From the NCBI GenBank assembly GCA_018676675.1, contig JABHEG010000031.1:1-45130 (forward strand): a stretch of DNA of 45,130 bases. The letters run 5' to 3'. This document shows, in pieces, positions 16,340 through 24,713 of this stretch (positions within the stretch are counted from its first letter, which is position 1; each line of letters starts with the position of its first letter). This DNA comes from Lentisphaerota bacterium. GTDB lineage: Bacteria > Verrucomicrobiota > Lentisphaeria > Oligosphaerales > JABHEG01. The position numbers and the translations under genes are program-made. The notes below the pieces were generated by a model. That model saw only the letters and a list, made by a program, of their open reading frames with translations, had not been told where the DNA came from and did not search any database.

Positions 16340-18817
16340 TCAGCAATACCGTTGCAGCGTGACTGGTCCCAGCAGTCCTTCGCGACGTATGGGCCACTCC
16401 GAGGCATCGAATGGCTTCCCGCCCAATCTGATGAAGTTGATGTCGTGGAAGATCCGCCACTCAATCCCGCGCCGATCCAGATCGCGGATCCGGTTTGCGG
16501 CCAGTGTGGTCACCTCAACCACCAGCGTGTTCCGACTCCTGAGCACGTCGTCGGGCACTGCGATGCGATATGGGGGCATGACGCGCGTCCCGAGTTCAGT
16601 GTCGTTGACGATAACCCTGGCACTCCCTGAGACTTCTCCCAACTCGAGGACACAGGTCGCGGCCTCCTCTCCCCCGGGGAGCCCAAAAGATGCTTCGTAG
16701 CGAACGGTCCCGGCGAAGCGCTCCAGATCAGGATCGCCCATCTCGGAGATTGGTTTGAGTTCATCAGCAGTCAACGATGGGGGGCACACGGGGCCACCCG
16801 CGACAAAACTGATCGACCAATCCCCGGCGATGTCGATTGCCGGAGCGTCCCCGGTCGGCAGGTATTGCCAGGGGGCGACGGGGTCTGTCTCCGGCGTGTC
16901 GCTGAGCAGGACAAAGGCAGACTGCCAAGGGGCGAGCTGCACCCGGTATCCCCCGCCATCTGCGGCTTGGAGGACACCAATCGCTCCATCCCACGGGTCC
17001 AGACGAACGCAGTGGGGAGCGTCTCGGCATGGGGTGATCGTGCCGTCAAAGGGCGTTTCGCTCCGGTTGGCGAGGAAATAGAGTGTTGTCCCATCCGGTC
17101 TGCGTCTGCGGACACAACGAACTGCTGTCTCGATCTGGAATGCCTCGGGCTGGAGGCCACTGCCCGAGAGGGTCGTACTCAGGTCTTCCGAACACATGAA
17201 GGCGGGCATGTCCAGCAATCGGGATACCGACTCCCACAGTGTCTCCCGCCGCGACGGGAGCTGTGACAGGCCCGGCACATCCCAGGACGGCTCGGAGTCG
17301 CTCAGGTAGACGATCCGCACGCCACTCTCCGCGAGCCCGGCCAGCGCGGTTGCCGTCGCGGCGGGCATGTAGCGGCAGGGGGGGACAACGATGGCGCGGT
17401 AGCGGGACTGGCCGGATGTCAGAACGTCACCTTTCTCAGCGATGCACTCCTGGATCTGCCGGTCGGATACGTAGTCGAAAAGGAAGCCGGCCTCCCAAAG
17501 CTGCCGGGCAGCATCCTGCAAGGCGGGGCCGGCAGTCCAGCGGTCGCCATCGATGTGGAAGGTAATCTTGCGGCCGGGCGACCCCATGAAGATGTCGGTC
17601 AACGGCCAGTAAAGGAGGACGTCGTTGTCCGGTTGGCCGTCCTGCAGGAGTGATTGACAGCGACCGATGTAGGCATTGATCACGGGGAGATCGCGCCAGA
17701 TGGGGTTGCGCGAGTTGACTTGGCTCGAGGCATAGAAGAGCCACCCCGGCCACACGGCATCCTCTGCGGAGTAGGCCGTACCGTGATAGAGAATGTGGTT
17801 GATCCCGCTGAGAAACAGGAAATCGCTATACCGTTTGATCTTGCCCAGATCGGACTGGAAGTGGTCAGAGAGCCAGGTGAAACTCTCGGATGAGATCAGC
17901 CTGCGTCCCGCCACATGGCCGGCTGAAGAGGCGAACTTATTGATAAACGGAGAGACCTTATCACGGTAGATTTCGGTCTCCGGGATATCCACGGCTGCGT
18001 AGATGTCCAGGAGATTGCCGGGGGACCCGTGGGCCTGGTTGCGGGTGAGCATCCCTTCGGCATGGCAGATCCCGTTCCACTGGCCCACAAAGTTCTCCAG
18101 CAGCATTTCTTCCAAGGTGACCCGGTAGTCGTGGCGGACCCTCCGGGCCGTATCGTCATCCAGTTCGCCTGGGATGTCGTCACTCAGGGCTGAGGCGTAC
18201 TTGAGCAGGTCATAGCCGCGGCGGCTACGGAAGAAGGCCGGCAATTCGCGTGACCAGTCAGCACCATATTCCCAGGAATCATGGAATTGCGTTCTGATGG
18301 ATCCTGTGGGGATCGCGTGCGTGATGGCCTGGGTAAAGCGTTCCATGTACCGGCCGACGGCTTCTGCGTCGAACATGTCGATGGCTCGCCCCGATCCGCC
18401 GGGGCCCGCTCGTTTGACGCTTTCGAAGCCGATTTCCGGATCAACCCCGGGGGAGGAAGCGGCAGTTCCGTCTCCCTCGGCCACTGCAAACCGTCGGGCG
18501 GCATACTTGTCGTCGGTGTCCGGCCCGCCGCACCGCCATCCGCATCCCGGAGGCAGATCCACTCCCATGTCGAGTCGCCGGGCTTCACGGCAGGCGTGGG
18601 CCAGAAGCTCCAGCCAGCGTTCCGAAAGGTAGCTGACGGAACGGTGCTCCTGCCCCTTGACGCCATAGATCGAGGTGATTTCAACGCCGCCGATGCCGGC
18701 TGCGTTCATGGTTTCCAGTTCGCGCGTGATCCCGGCCTCGTCGACAGCGGATCCCAGCCACCACCACCGGGTCCACACTTTGTTCTCACGGGCAAGTTCA
18801 GGCCATCGCATGCTCAT
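16340..18817 (-). CDS. GH106 family alpha-L-rhamnosidase
   Basis: The protein is 825 residues without a leader, so probably cytoplasmic. The start (ARENKVWTRWWWLGSAVD, then GIGGVEITSIYG) is characteristic of GH106, whose members release alpha-linked L-rhamnose with inversion and a calcium-dependent site. A TIM-barrel region spans about residues 10-420 and includes SSESFTW and HILYHGTAYS. It is followed by beta-rich domains and a C-terminal galactose-binding-like sandwich (about 690-820, ending LLGPVTLQRY). Exact catalytic glutamates cannot be assigned by eye. The ATG at 18817 has TTGGAG about 6 nt upstream. It is a single gene with a long leader region. Rhamnose in the target glycan fits ulvan-like, rhamnogalacturonan or bacterial exopolysaccharide substrates. 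Confidence 0.88.
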   Translation of the reverse strand: MSMRWPELARENKVWTRWWWLGSAVDEAGITRELETMNAAGIGGVEITSIYGVKGQEHRSVSYLSERWLELLAHACREARRLDMGVDLPPGCGWRCGGPDTDDKYAARRFAVAEGDGTAASSPGVDPEIGFESVKRAGPGGSGRAIDMFDAEAVGRYMERFTQAITHAIPTGSIRTQFHDSWEYGADWSRELPAFFRSRRGYDLLKYASALSDDIPGELDDDTARRVRHDYRVTLEEMLLENFVGQWNGICHAEGMLTRNQAHGSPGNLLDIYAAVDIPETEIYRDKVSPFINKFASSAGHVAGRRLISSESFTWLSDHFQSDLGKIKRYSDFLFLSGINHILYHGTAYSAEDAVWPGWLFYASSQVNSRNPIWRDLPVINAYIGRCQSLLQDGQPDNDVLLYWPLTDIFMGSPGRKITFHIDGDRWTAGPALQDAARQLWEAGFLFDYVSDRQIQECIAEKGDVLTSGQSRYRAIVVPPCRYMPAATATALAGLAESGVRIVYLSDSEPSWDVPGLSQLPSRRETLWESVSRLLDMPAFMCSEDLSTTLSGSGLQPEAFQIETAVRCVRRRRPDGTTLYFLANRSETPFDGTITPCRDAPHCVRLDPWDGAIGVLQAADGGGYRVQLAPWQSAFVLLSDTPETDPVAPWQYLPTGDAPAIDIAGDWSISFVAGGPVCPPSLTADELKPISEMGDPDLERFAGTVRYEASFGLPGGEEAATCVLELGEVSGSARVIVNDTELGTRVMPPYRIAVPDDVLRSRNTLVVEVTTLAANRIRDLDRRGIEWRIFHDINFIRLGGKPFDASEWPIRREGLLGPVTLQRYC

Positions 18818-19292
18818 CGCTTCTCCAATAAAGGCTGTGACACGCTGGGAGCTCCAACAACAAGTGAGAAGCGGTCAATCTCCCGCTGCCTCATCCACGG
18901 AGCGTCCTCTCGCCTTTCCTGTAAGCGGCTCAACTTACTTCACACCGCCGCAGATGGTAGCCGGGAACAACCCCATTCCTGCTTGCATATCGCGACTTGA
19001 GGGAGAGGGCTGAGCAACGTCCTCCAGAACCCGGCGGCACAGATTGCGGCGCGCATGATCCCGAAGCTGGTTGACCGCTGATCCGGGCCGGCTTGGCGAC
19101 CGATGCCATCGGCGCAAGCGCTTGGATGAGTAGTCTAGAAATTGCAGCAAGAACGCAACTTCGGCCAAGCCTACGTTGCCAACTACGAACGACTTTCGTC
19201 ACCAGCATGCAGGCGTTTGTAGTAAGGCACTTAGCGCAGCGGTGTGCCGTTTTTCCTGCCTATCTTAGTGTGTGTGTGTGGGGGGGGGGGGC
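18818..19292. other. Intergenic region upstream of GH106
   Basis: No gene is supported in these 475 bp. The region would hold the GH106 promoter. It contains a 10-bp palindrome, CAAGCGCTTG (19115-19124), with the central CG typical of LacI-family operators. It also has a (TG)n run joined to 12 consecutive G residues (about 19269-19291), directly after the stop of the next gene. I see no recognisable protein relic. Confidence 0.5.
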
Positions 19293-22200
19293 CTATTCCT
19301 GCTCCAGTTCGGCTTGCGTCACGCCTGCGGCCAGCATCAGCTTGTAACCACCCGGAACGGTCGTCATCGTCACACCGGCTTGACCCGGTGCGAGCCGCCA
19401 TCTTCCCGTCAGTTTGAGTGTCGCTGTGCCACCATTCCGCGCGTCGTAGGACAGCCGCACGACCAATGTGTCGGCCGCGATGCGCAAGCTGGCCGCCTGT
19501 GGCGCGGCGATCGCATAGCCATGGTAGCCCACCTCGCCCGCGGCGCCCGTGGCCAGCACCAGGTCTTCCTGCCGGTCCTGCACGGAGCCTACTGTGCCGC
19601 GGAAGTGTGCGTCATCCGCCTGCGTGTCCGTTTCCTTGCCGGGCAGGAAGCAGTAGTCGGTCCCGGACTTGCCGCTGATCTTGATGACTGTCCCGTCGCC
19701 CATGGCTGTGAACACGGGTGCGCTTTCCGTGCGGAAGCGCGGGAACATGGCGACGAAATACTCGCCGTCCCCGTCCAATCGGAGTTGGAGGAGGTCTCGG
19801 TAGTCGTCGCCCGTGACACTGTAGTCCACGTAGTGTTGACTCCAGTGCATCGTCCAGGGGCGTGCTTCCGCCGGGCTTGCGATGTAATACTCGACATCGA
19901 CTCCGAATCGGCCGACCGCTGTGAGGCGGTTGCCCTGCAGTTCATGTGCGGGAACCGGCGTCTTGCCGGGGCTGTCGGCCAGGAAGGCATCGAGGTCCTG
20001 GACTTGCGCCGGTGTACCGATCTTCTCGGTCGCTGTCCACATCTGCCACAAGGACGGCTTTCCGCCCTGCACGGAGTCGCGCAGAATCAGGTAATTGAGC
20101 CCCTCGGGCGCGTCGTCCCGGATGTACAGCATCCGGCGCTGCCAGGCGACGGGGAAGCCGGCGGCCGCGGGAACGGGCGGCCACGAGACCGGCCCTTTCG
20201 GGATTCCGTAGCGTCCGCCTTTCCAGCCCTTGTGCACGTAGTTGGCGGTGAAACAGTCTTGCCGTGGCAACGCACTGAACGGGCCCATCTTCACATCGGT
20301 GTCGCAGCCGAACCGTGTTTCATCCCACGGCTGCCCCTCGCTCCAGGACATGGCGGGGATGACGCGAGAGATGAGGAGCTGATGCCGCTCCTTGTAGCCG
20401 CCTGGGAACGATCCGGCGATGGGCACGCCCCGGGCGAACCACATGGCGATGCAGCCGAGCTCCGAAGGCCTGACTCCGGCGCCCTTGTTTGCGTGGAGTG
20501 CCAGATAGTTCTCGTGCTCCCCGCCGACGCCGTTCCGGAACAACGGGCCCACCTGTGGGAACAGTTTCGATCGCCAGGCAGGTGTGGCCATGGGGGCGTC
20601 CCGATCCATGTATACACACTCAAAACCACCCAGATGGTTAGCGGTGCTCAACGTGTAGTCAGTCCCGGCCCAGGCCCATTGCATGGTGCTCGCGTAGGCT
20701 GGATCCGTGTCGCGCGTTGCCTTGGCCATGAGTCCAAACAGGCCCCACGGCACGCCGGCCGTGGCGCGCCCGATTGGTGGCGTTGCCCGACGCTTCCCGC
20801 GGCCCGGCATCGGGTCACGTGGCGTGTAGATTTGGGCCAACCACATGGCCCATCTCTTGAGATTTTCGTTCAGGAACAGGTCCTCGAATCCCGCCTGCTT
20901 GAGTGCCACGGCGAAAGAGGTCATGGCAAACGCACTGACTTGCGAGTAATGGGCGCTTTCGTACCACTCGCCTTCCGGTCCGACCTCCTTCAACCACGCC
21001 TTGGCCCGTGCAAGTCCCGGCGCAACCCACGCCTTCGCCAGGGGATGAGTTGGGATCGCGGCAGCGACCGTTCCGCGTGCCAGGAGATACGAGAGACTCA
21101 TGTTCGGATTGTATGAGCGATAGCCACGCTCGATGTTCCACGTTGAGGGCCGTGCCACCATGTAACCCAGGAAGGCCATCTGGGAGCGATACAGACGCTT
21201 CTCCGCAGAAGTAATCAGGTCGGTACCCATGATGAGATCGTAGAGCGCTGCCACGGTCTGCGTGCAGCGCATCTTGTCGAAATCGCCCAGGGCACCCAGG
21301 TGTTGCCGGGCCCGATCGTATAGCTTCGTCTTTGCGGTCGCGTCCGGGTCACCCTTGGTCATCACGTACACCTGCATGGCCTGGGCGTCCTTGTAGCTTG
21401 GCACCGGCCGGATCGCTTCCCGTGACAGGTAGTTGGTCAGCCAGGTGATGTCCGGATCCTGCTCGACCTGCTGCGCCTGGTGCCTGGCCACGTCAGCGGC
21501 CGACACGAACAGATGCGGGTGCAACGCATCTGGACCGCCAGGCCACTCCAGGATCCAGTCCTTGACCTCGTTGAGAGGTGGCCACTCCGCTTTGACCTGG
21601 GCGCGGGACATCCGTCGTGCCTCGGCGTAGGCCTGTTCACGGTCTTCCACGCTCCACTTGCGTATCCCCGCAGCGTTGTTGATCCGTAGGAAGATCTCGC
21701 CGTTGCTGCCTTTCCTGACCGGCAGCAGCTTGTGTTGCCAAGCGGCCCAGTCGCGCATCGTGCCGGGGGCTGCCGGTGTGACCCACGCACCAGGATCCCG
21801 GCTGGCGATGTGCAGCTCGCGTTCCCCCGCCATGTGCAGGCGCACCGAGGTCTGTGTCCACGTGTTCCACCAATCAGCCCATGGACTGAGATTCGTGACC
21901 AGTTCCTCCGTGTGCGTAGCCAGCGGGATCTTCACCCACTGACTCCACTTTGCCGCCTTCATCGCGGGTCTGTCCGCGTATGCTTCCCGTTGCGCAATCA
22001 AGGTCAACGGCGGCAGGCCCGCGCTCAAGATCAGGTCGACCCCGTCCTCCGGCCTGTCTTCTGCGACTGTGGTGTCGCAATGGAGGGCAGGGGAGCCGAT
22101 GGACAGGCGCAGCGTGAACGTGACCACGTTGCGATCTTCGTATCGGTACGTATAGGCGACCTCTCCGAACACCGGCCCTTTCGCCACCAGTTCGGCTGAC

Positions 22201-22763
22201 CACGCGGTCAGTTTCGTGTTCCCGAACGCGCGGCTGCCGCCGAACCACGTCCCGTCTGCGAGCCGCAGTGCAACGACGGGGGCCGACACGGCCGAGGAGT
22301 CTCGGGGCTCGCCATAGACCTCCGCACCCAGCCTCAAACGCGCACCGAAGCGCGAGGTCGTCATCTCGAATTGGTCCGCAGTCACCGAGGTGGCGAGGTC
22401 GCCTGTTACAGCAATCGCTACTGGTGTTGGTGCGTAGTGGACGGTGTATGCGTCCTCGGCAAGCGGCGCGAGATCCGCCACGAACCACAGCACGGCCGAG
22501 CGGACCATCTGCGTACCGGGCCAGAACGTCACTCCCGATACTTGCACAGGCACGGGGCCGCCCGGGCCATCGAGGCGCACGGACTCCACATGACATGCTC
22601 CCGTTTCGGCCTCGAACGGATAGCTCAGCAGTTCATTCGTCCACTGCCGGTTCACATACTCCTTGAGCACGATACGGCGCTCCCCCGCGCCCACACTGGA
22701 GTGCCCGATTGTCACCCACGTGCCCGTTGCGAGCAATGCGGCGACCAACAGGTTTCTTCTCAT
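19293..22763 (-). CDS. Very large secreted polysaccharide-lyase-like protein (heparinase II/III-like architecture)
   Basis: The protein is 1156 residues. A signal peptide (RRNLLVAALLATGTWVTIGHSS) is followed by a beta-sandwich (about residues 30-330). A long helical stretch (about 400-720) is consistent with an (alpha/alpha) toroid, and the rest is a large beta-sheet region, the layout of heparinase II/III and related lyases. The helical part contains EGEWYESAHYSQVSAFAM, similar to the EGGxYxxSxxY segment of that group. I cannot point to a confirmed catalytic Tyr/His pair. TAGGAG lies 7 nt before the ATG. It is transcribed divergently from an Asp-box gene across a region with paired palindromes. 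Cleavage of a uronic-acid polysaccharide is the best guess. An (alpha/alpha) hydrolase remains possible. Confidence 0.5.
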   Translation of the reverse strand: MRRNLLVAALLATGTWVTIGHSSVGAGERRIVLKEYVNRQWTNELLSYPFEAETGACHVESVRLDGPGGPVPVQVSGVTFWPGTQMVRSAVLWFVADLAPLAEDAYTVHYAPTPVAIAVTGDLATSVTADQFEMTTSRFGARLRLGAEVYGEPRDSSAVSAPVVALRLADGTWFGGSRAFGNTKLTAWSAELVAKGPVFGEVAYTYRYEDRNVVTFTLRLSIGSPALHCDTTVAEDRPEDGVDLILSAGLPPLTLIAQREAYADRPAMKAAKWSQWVKIPLATHTEELVTNLSPWADWWNTWTQTSVRLHMAGERELHIASRDPGAWVTPAAPGTMRDWAAWQHKLLPVRKGSNGEIFLRINNAAGIRKWSVEDREQAYAEARRMSRAQVKAEWPPLNEVKDWILEWPGGPDALHPHLFVSAADVARHQAQQVEQDPDITWLTNYLSREAIRPVPSYKDAQAMQVYVMTKGDPDATAKTKLYDRARQHLGALGDFDKMRCTQTVAALYDLIMGTDLITSAEKRLYRSQMAFLGYMVARPSTWNIERGYRSYNPNMSLSYLLARGTVAAAIPTHPLAKAWVAPGLARAKAWLKEVGPEGEWYESAHYSQVSAFAMTSFAVALKQAGFEDLFLNENLKRWAMWLAQIYTPRDPMPGRGKRRATPPIGRATAGVPWGLFGLMAKATRDTDPAYASTMQWAWAGTDYTLSTANHLGGFECVYMDRDAPMATPAWRSKLFPQVGPLFRNGVGGEHENYLALHANKGAGVRPSELGCIAMWFARGVPIAGSFPGGYKERHQLLISRVIPAMSWSEGQPWDETRFGCDTDVKMGPFSALPRQDCFTANYVHKGWKGGRYGIPKGPVSWPPVPAAAGFPVAWQRRMLYIRDDAPEGLNYLILRDSVQGGKPSLWQMWTATEKIGTPAQVQDLDAFLADSPGKTPVPAHELQGNRLTAVGRFGVDVEYYIASPAEARPWTMHWSQHYVDYSVTGDDYRDLLQLRLDGDGEYFVAMFPRFRTESAPVFTAMGDGTVIKISGKSGTDYCFLPGKETDTQADDAHFRGTVGSVQDRQEDLVLATGAAGEVGYHGYAIAAPQAASLRIAADTLVVRLSYDARNGGTATLKLTGRWRLAPGQAGVTMTTVPGGYKLMLAAGVTQAELEQE

Positions 22764-22788
22764 TGTGAATCTCCTACGGTAGAACGAT

Positions 22789-22834
22789 GGGACAAATTAC
22801 TGTCCCTTTTGCGCAAATGCAGGTCCTTGCGCAA
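22789..22834. promoter_or_regulatory. Paired palindromes in divergent promoter, LacI-type operator candidates
   Basis: Between the divergent lyase-like and Asp-box genes, TTGCGCAA occurs twice (22809-22816 and 22827-22834), 18 bp apart. Each copy is a perfect palindrome with a central CG. A further inverted repeat, GGGACA/TGTCCC with a 6-nt spacer, lies at 22789-22806. Central-CG palindromes are typical of LacI/GalR-family sites in sugar operons. The pairing suggests a regulator serving both genes. No regulator gene lies in the window. Confidence 0.45.
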
Positions 22835-22953
22835 GAGGAGGTCGGTGGTCAAGGTACGTGGCGTGGAACCGCCTTTGAGGCCCCCTCCTGGCCAGGGGGA
22901 CGACACTCGTACGCGTCAACAGAGGGACTATGAGTCATCGTGAGGACACATCA

Positions 22954-24207
22954 ATGACATCGGCAACCAGCTCCCTGGCCTTCGCTATGGCAGGAACCGT
23001 CTCCCAGGCAGACGACCATCCCGAAGCACGCTTCGCGGACATGTCGGTGGAAGAGACCCGGGCCTATGAAGTGGACGTCATGCGACGCATCGCTGATTTT
23101 GCTTTGGTTCCCCCCAAACTGAACACATCGCCTCTGCCGGAATACGACTATGATCAACTCGACTATGGCATGACCATTGGGATCGCGAGAACGCCCAAGG
23201 GGCGAATCTGGGCCGCCTGGGTCGGCGGCGAAGACGGTCCGAACGCCTTTATGCTGGCCGCGACCAGCGATGACGATGGAGAGACGTGGTCCAAACCCCG
23301 ACTGGTCATTGACAGCCGATCGCCGAACCACCCGATTCCCCGCAGTATCATCGTCGGCAATCTCTGGACCGATCCCTCAGGCAGACTGTGGTTCTTCTTT
23401 GACCAGACCATGCGTCACTTCGACGGTCGCGGCGGCCTGTGGGCAGCCGTCTGTGAGAACCCGGACGCGGAGGACCCCGTTTGGTCCGCGCCGCGCCGCC
23501 TTTGGCACGGGTGCTCGCTGAACAAGCCGACTGTTTTGTCGTCTGGTGAGTGGATGTTGCCGGCCTACTTGCTGCAGAATCCAGGTTTTGGGCCATTCGC
23601 GGGCATCTTCCCCGAGTTGGATCCATTCCGGGGCGTCAACGTGTTTGTGTCGAAGGACCAGGGAGCCACCTGGGAGGGGCGGGCGCGAATCTCATTTCCC
23701 AACCCGGATTGGCATGAGCCCATGATTGTCGAGCGCAGCGATGGCACGCTCTGGATGCTTGCCCGGACGTCGAAGGGGATCGCCGAGACCTCCTCCGAGG
23801 ATTGCGGGTACACGTGGTCAGAGCCGGTGTACCCGACCCGTATTCAGCATCCCAATGCGCGCTTTCACCTGCGTCGTCTCGCATCGGGCCGGATTCTGCT
23901 GGTCAAGCATGGTGAGACTGTCGATGGACACGAGGGGCGCTGCAAACTCACGGCCTGGCTTTCGGAAGATGAGGGGGAGACCTGGCAGGGGGGACTCATG
24001 CTGGACGAGCGGACGGGCGTGTCCTATCCGGACGGGTTCCAGGCCCCGGATGGAACGCTCTACATCTCATACGACCGGAACCGCAGTGCTGACGGCGAGG
24101 TCTTGATGGCCCGCTTCACGGAAGACGATATTCTCGCCAGGAAGCTGGTCGGCGAGACGTCGAAGCTGAGGATGCTGATCAGCCGACCGCTCAAAGGTCG
24201 AAAGTGA
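22954..24207 (+). CDS. Asp-box beta-propeller, sialidase-like (BNR repeat) protein
   Basis: The protein is 417 residues with Asp boxes [26 protein letters not shown] and SEDEGETW, so a six-bladed sialidase-type propeller. After a short N-terminal segment it has a conserved [17 protein letters not shown] strand leading into the first blade. Substrate is not evident, and members annotated as exo-sialidase in this phylum group are often of unknown activity. The ATG at 22954 was chosen over 22930, because GAGGA lies 8 nt before it, much like the start of the Asp-box gene at 13736. The hydrophobic stretch [14 protein letters not shown] near the start could be a poor leader, so location is uncertain. 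It appears to be transcribed alone, with repeat DNA following. Confidence 0.82.
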   Translation: MTSATSSLAFAMAGTVSQADDHPEARFADMSVEETRAYEVDVMRRIADFALVPPKLNTSPLPEYDYDQLDYGMTIGIARTPKGRIWAAWVGGEDGPNAFMLAATSDDDGETWSKPRLVIDSRSPNHPIPRSIIVGNLWTDPSGRLWFFFDQTMRHFDGRGGLWAAVCENPDAEDPVWSAPRRLWHGCSLNKPTVLSSGEWMLPAYLLQNPGFGPFAGIFPELDPFRGVNVFVSKDQGATWEGRARISFPNPDWHEPMIVERSDGTLWMLARTSKGIAETSSEDCGYTWSEPVYPTRIQHPNARFHLRRLASGRILLVKHGETVDGHEGRCKLTAWLSEDEGETWQGGLMLDERTGVSYPDGFQAPDGTLYISYDRNRSADGEVLMARFTEDDILARKLVGETSKLRMLISRPLKGRK

Positions 24208-24713
24208 TTGCACCTGTGGCCCCAATGTCATCACGCCGCCCCCATGCAGTGACAGGATGTCGTTGACACGCCGCTTCCGCTGGTCTTTAACTTCAGCACG
24301 AATCGCGGTCTGAGTGACCGTCAGAGCCGCGACTAACGGGAGCGGTATGTCCCCTCCGTCAGAGCCGCGACTAACGTGAGCGGTCTTGCTTTGCACTGCC
24401 CCCGGATACCGCTCCCGGAAGTCGCGGCTCTTCTCAGGCACCGAACCGTCATGAGTTACGGCCTCGGATATGAGCGATAAAACAACTGGCGAAAGCCAGG
24501 CTCGTCAGAATCGTGCTGCGTCGCGTCTACCAGGTGTCTGCGGCGGATGGTTCGTGTGGTCGGTGGGGATGACCTCCCGCCCGCAGGTGGGGCAACGTGT
24601 CCTTGTCCACAGAGCTCAGATGGCAGAAGGGGCGGGAGGCAATAGGTTGGGAAGGCCGGGGCTCGTGCCGCGAGCGCCACACCATGATGACACAAACAGT
24701 TGGGAGTCTGATC
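24208..24713. other. Intergenic region with repeats, upstream of the beta-helix gene
   Basis: These 506 bp have no supported gene. They contain direct and inverted copies of a GC-rich element (listed separately). At 24469-24520 there is a segment (ATATGAGCGA...CTGGCGAAAGCCAG...GGCTCG) that resembles 3350-3390 near the first glycosidase stop. The CTGGC GAAA GCCAG part is a perfect 5-bp hairpin. An upstream in-frame start for the next gene (24597) is not used in my call. Confidence 0.5.
24320..24434. repeat. Direct plus inverted repeat element
   Basis: GTCAGAGCCGCGACTAACG followed by GAGCGGT occurs twice as a direct repeat (about 24322 and 24359). It is followed by an inverted copy (ACCGCTCCCGGAAGTCGCGGCTC, from about 24408), so the second copy and the inverted one can form a long stem. 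This is typical of a small non-autonomous or REP-like intergenic element. It lies between two genes in the same direction and could act as a transcription barrier. Confidence 0.6.

Noticed and set aside
18930..19208. Small minus-strand frame upstream of GH106
   Set aside because: There is no ribosome site or domain, and composition is like random high-GC sequence.
19272..21116. 614-codon plus-strand frame
   Set aside because: It lies fully antisense to the 1156-aa protein, is His/Arg/Gly-rich with no domain, and is a product of high GC in the third codon position.
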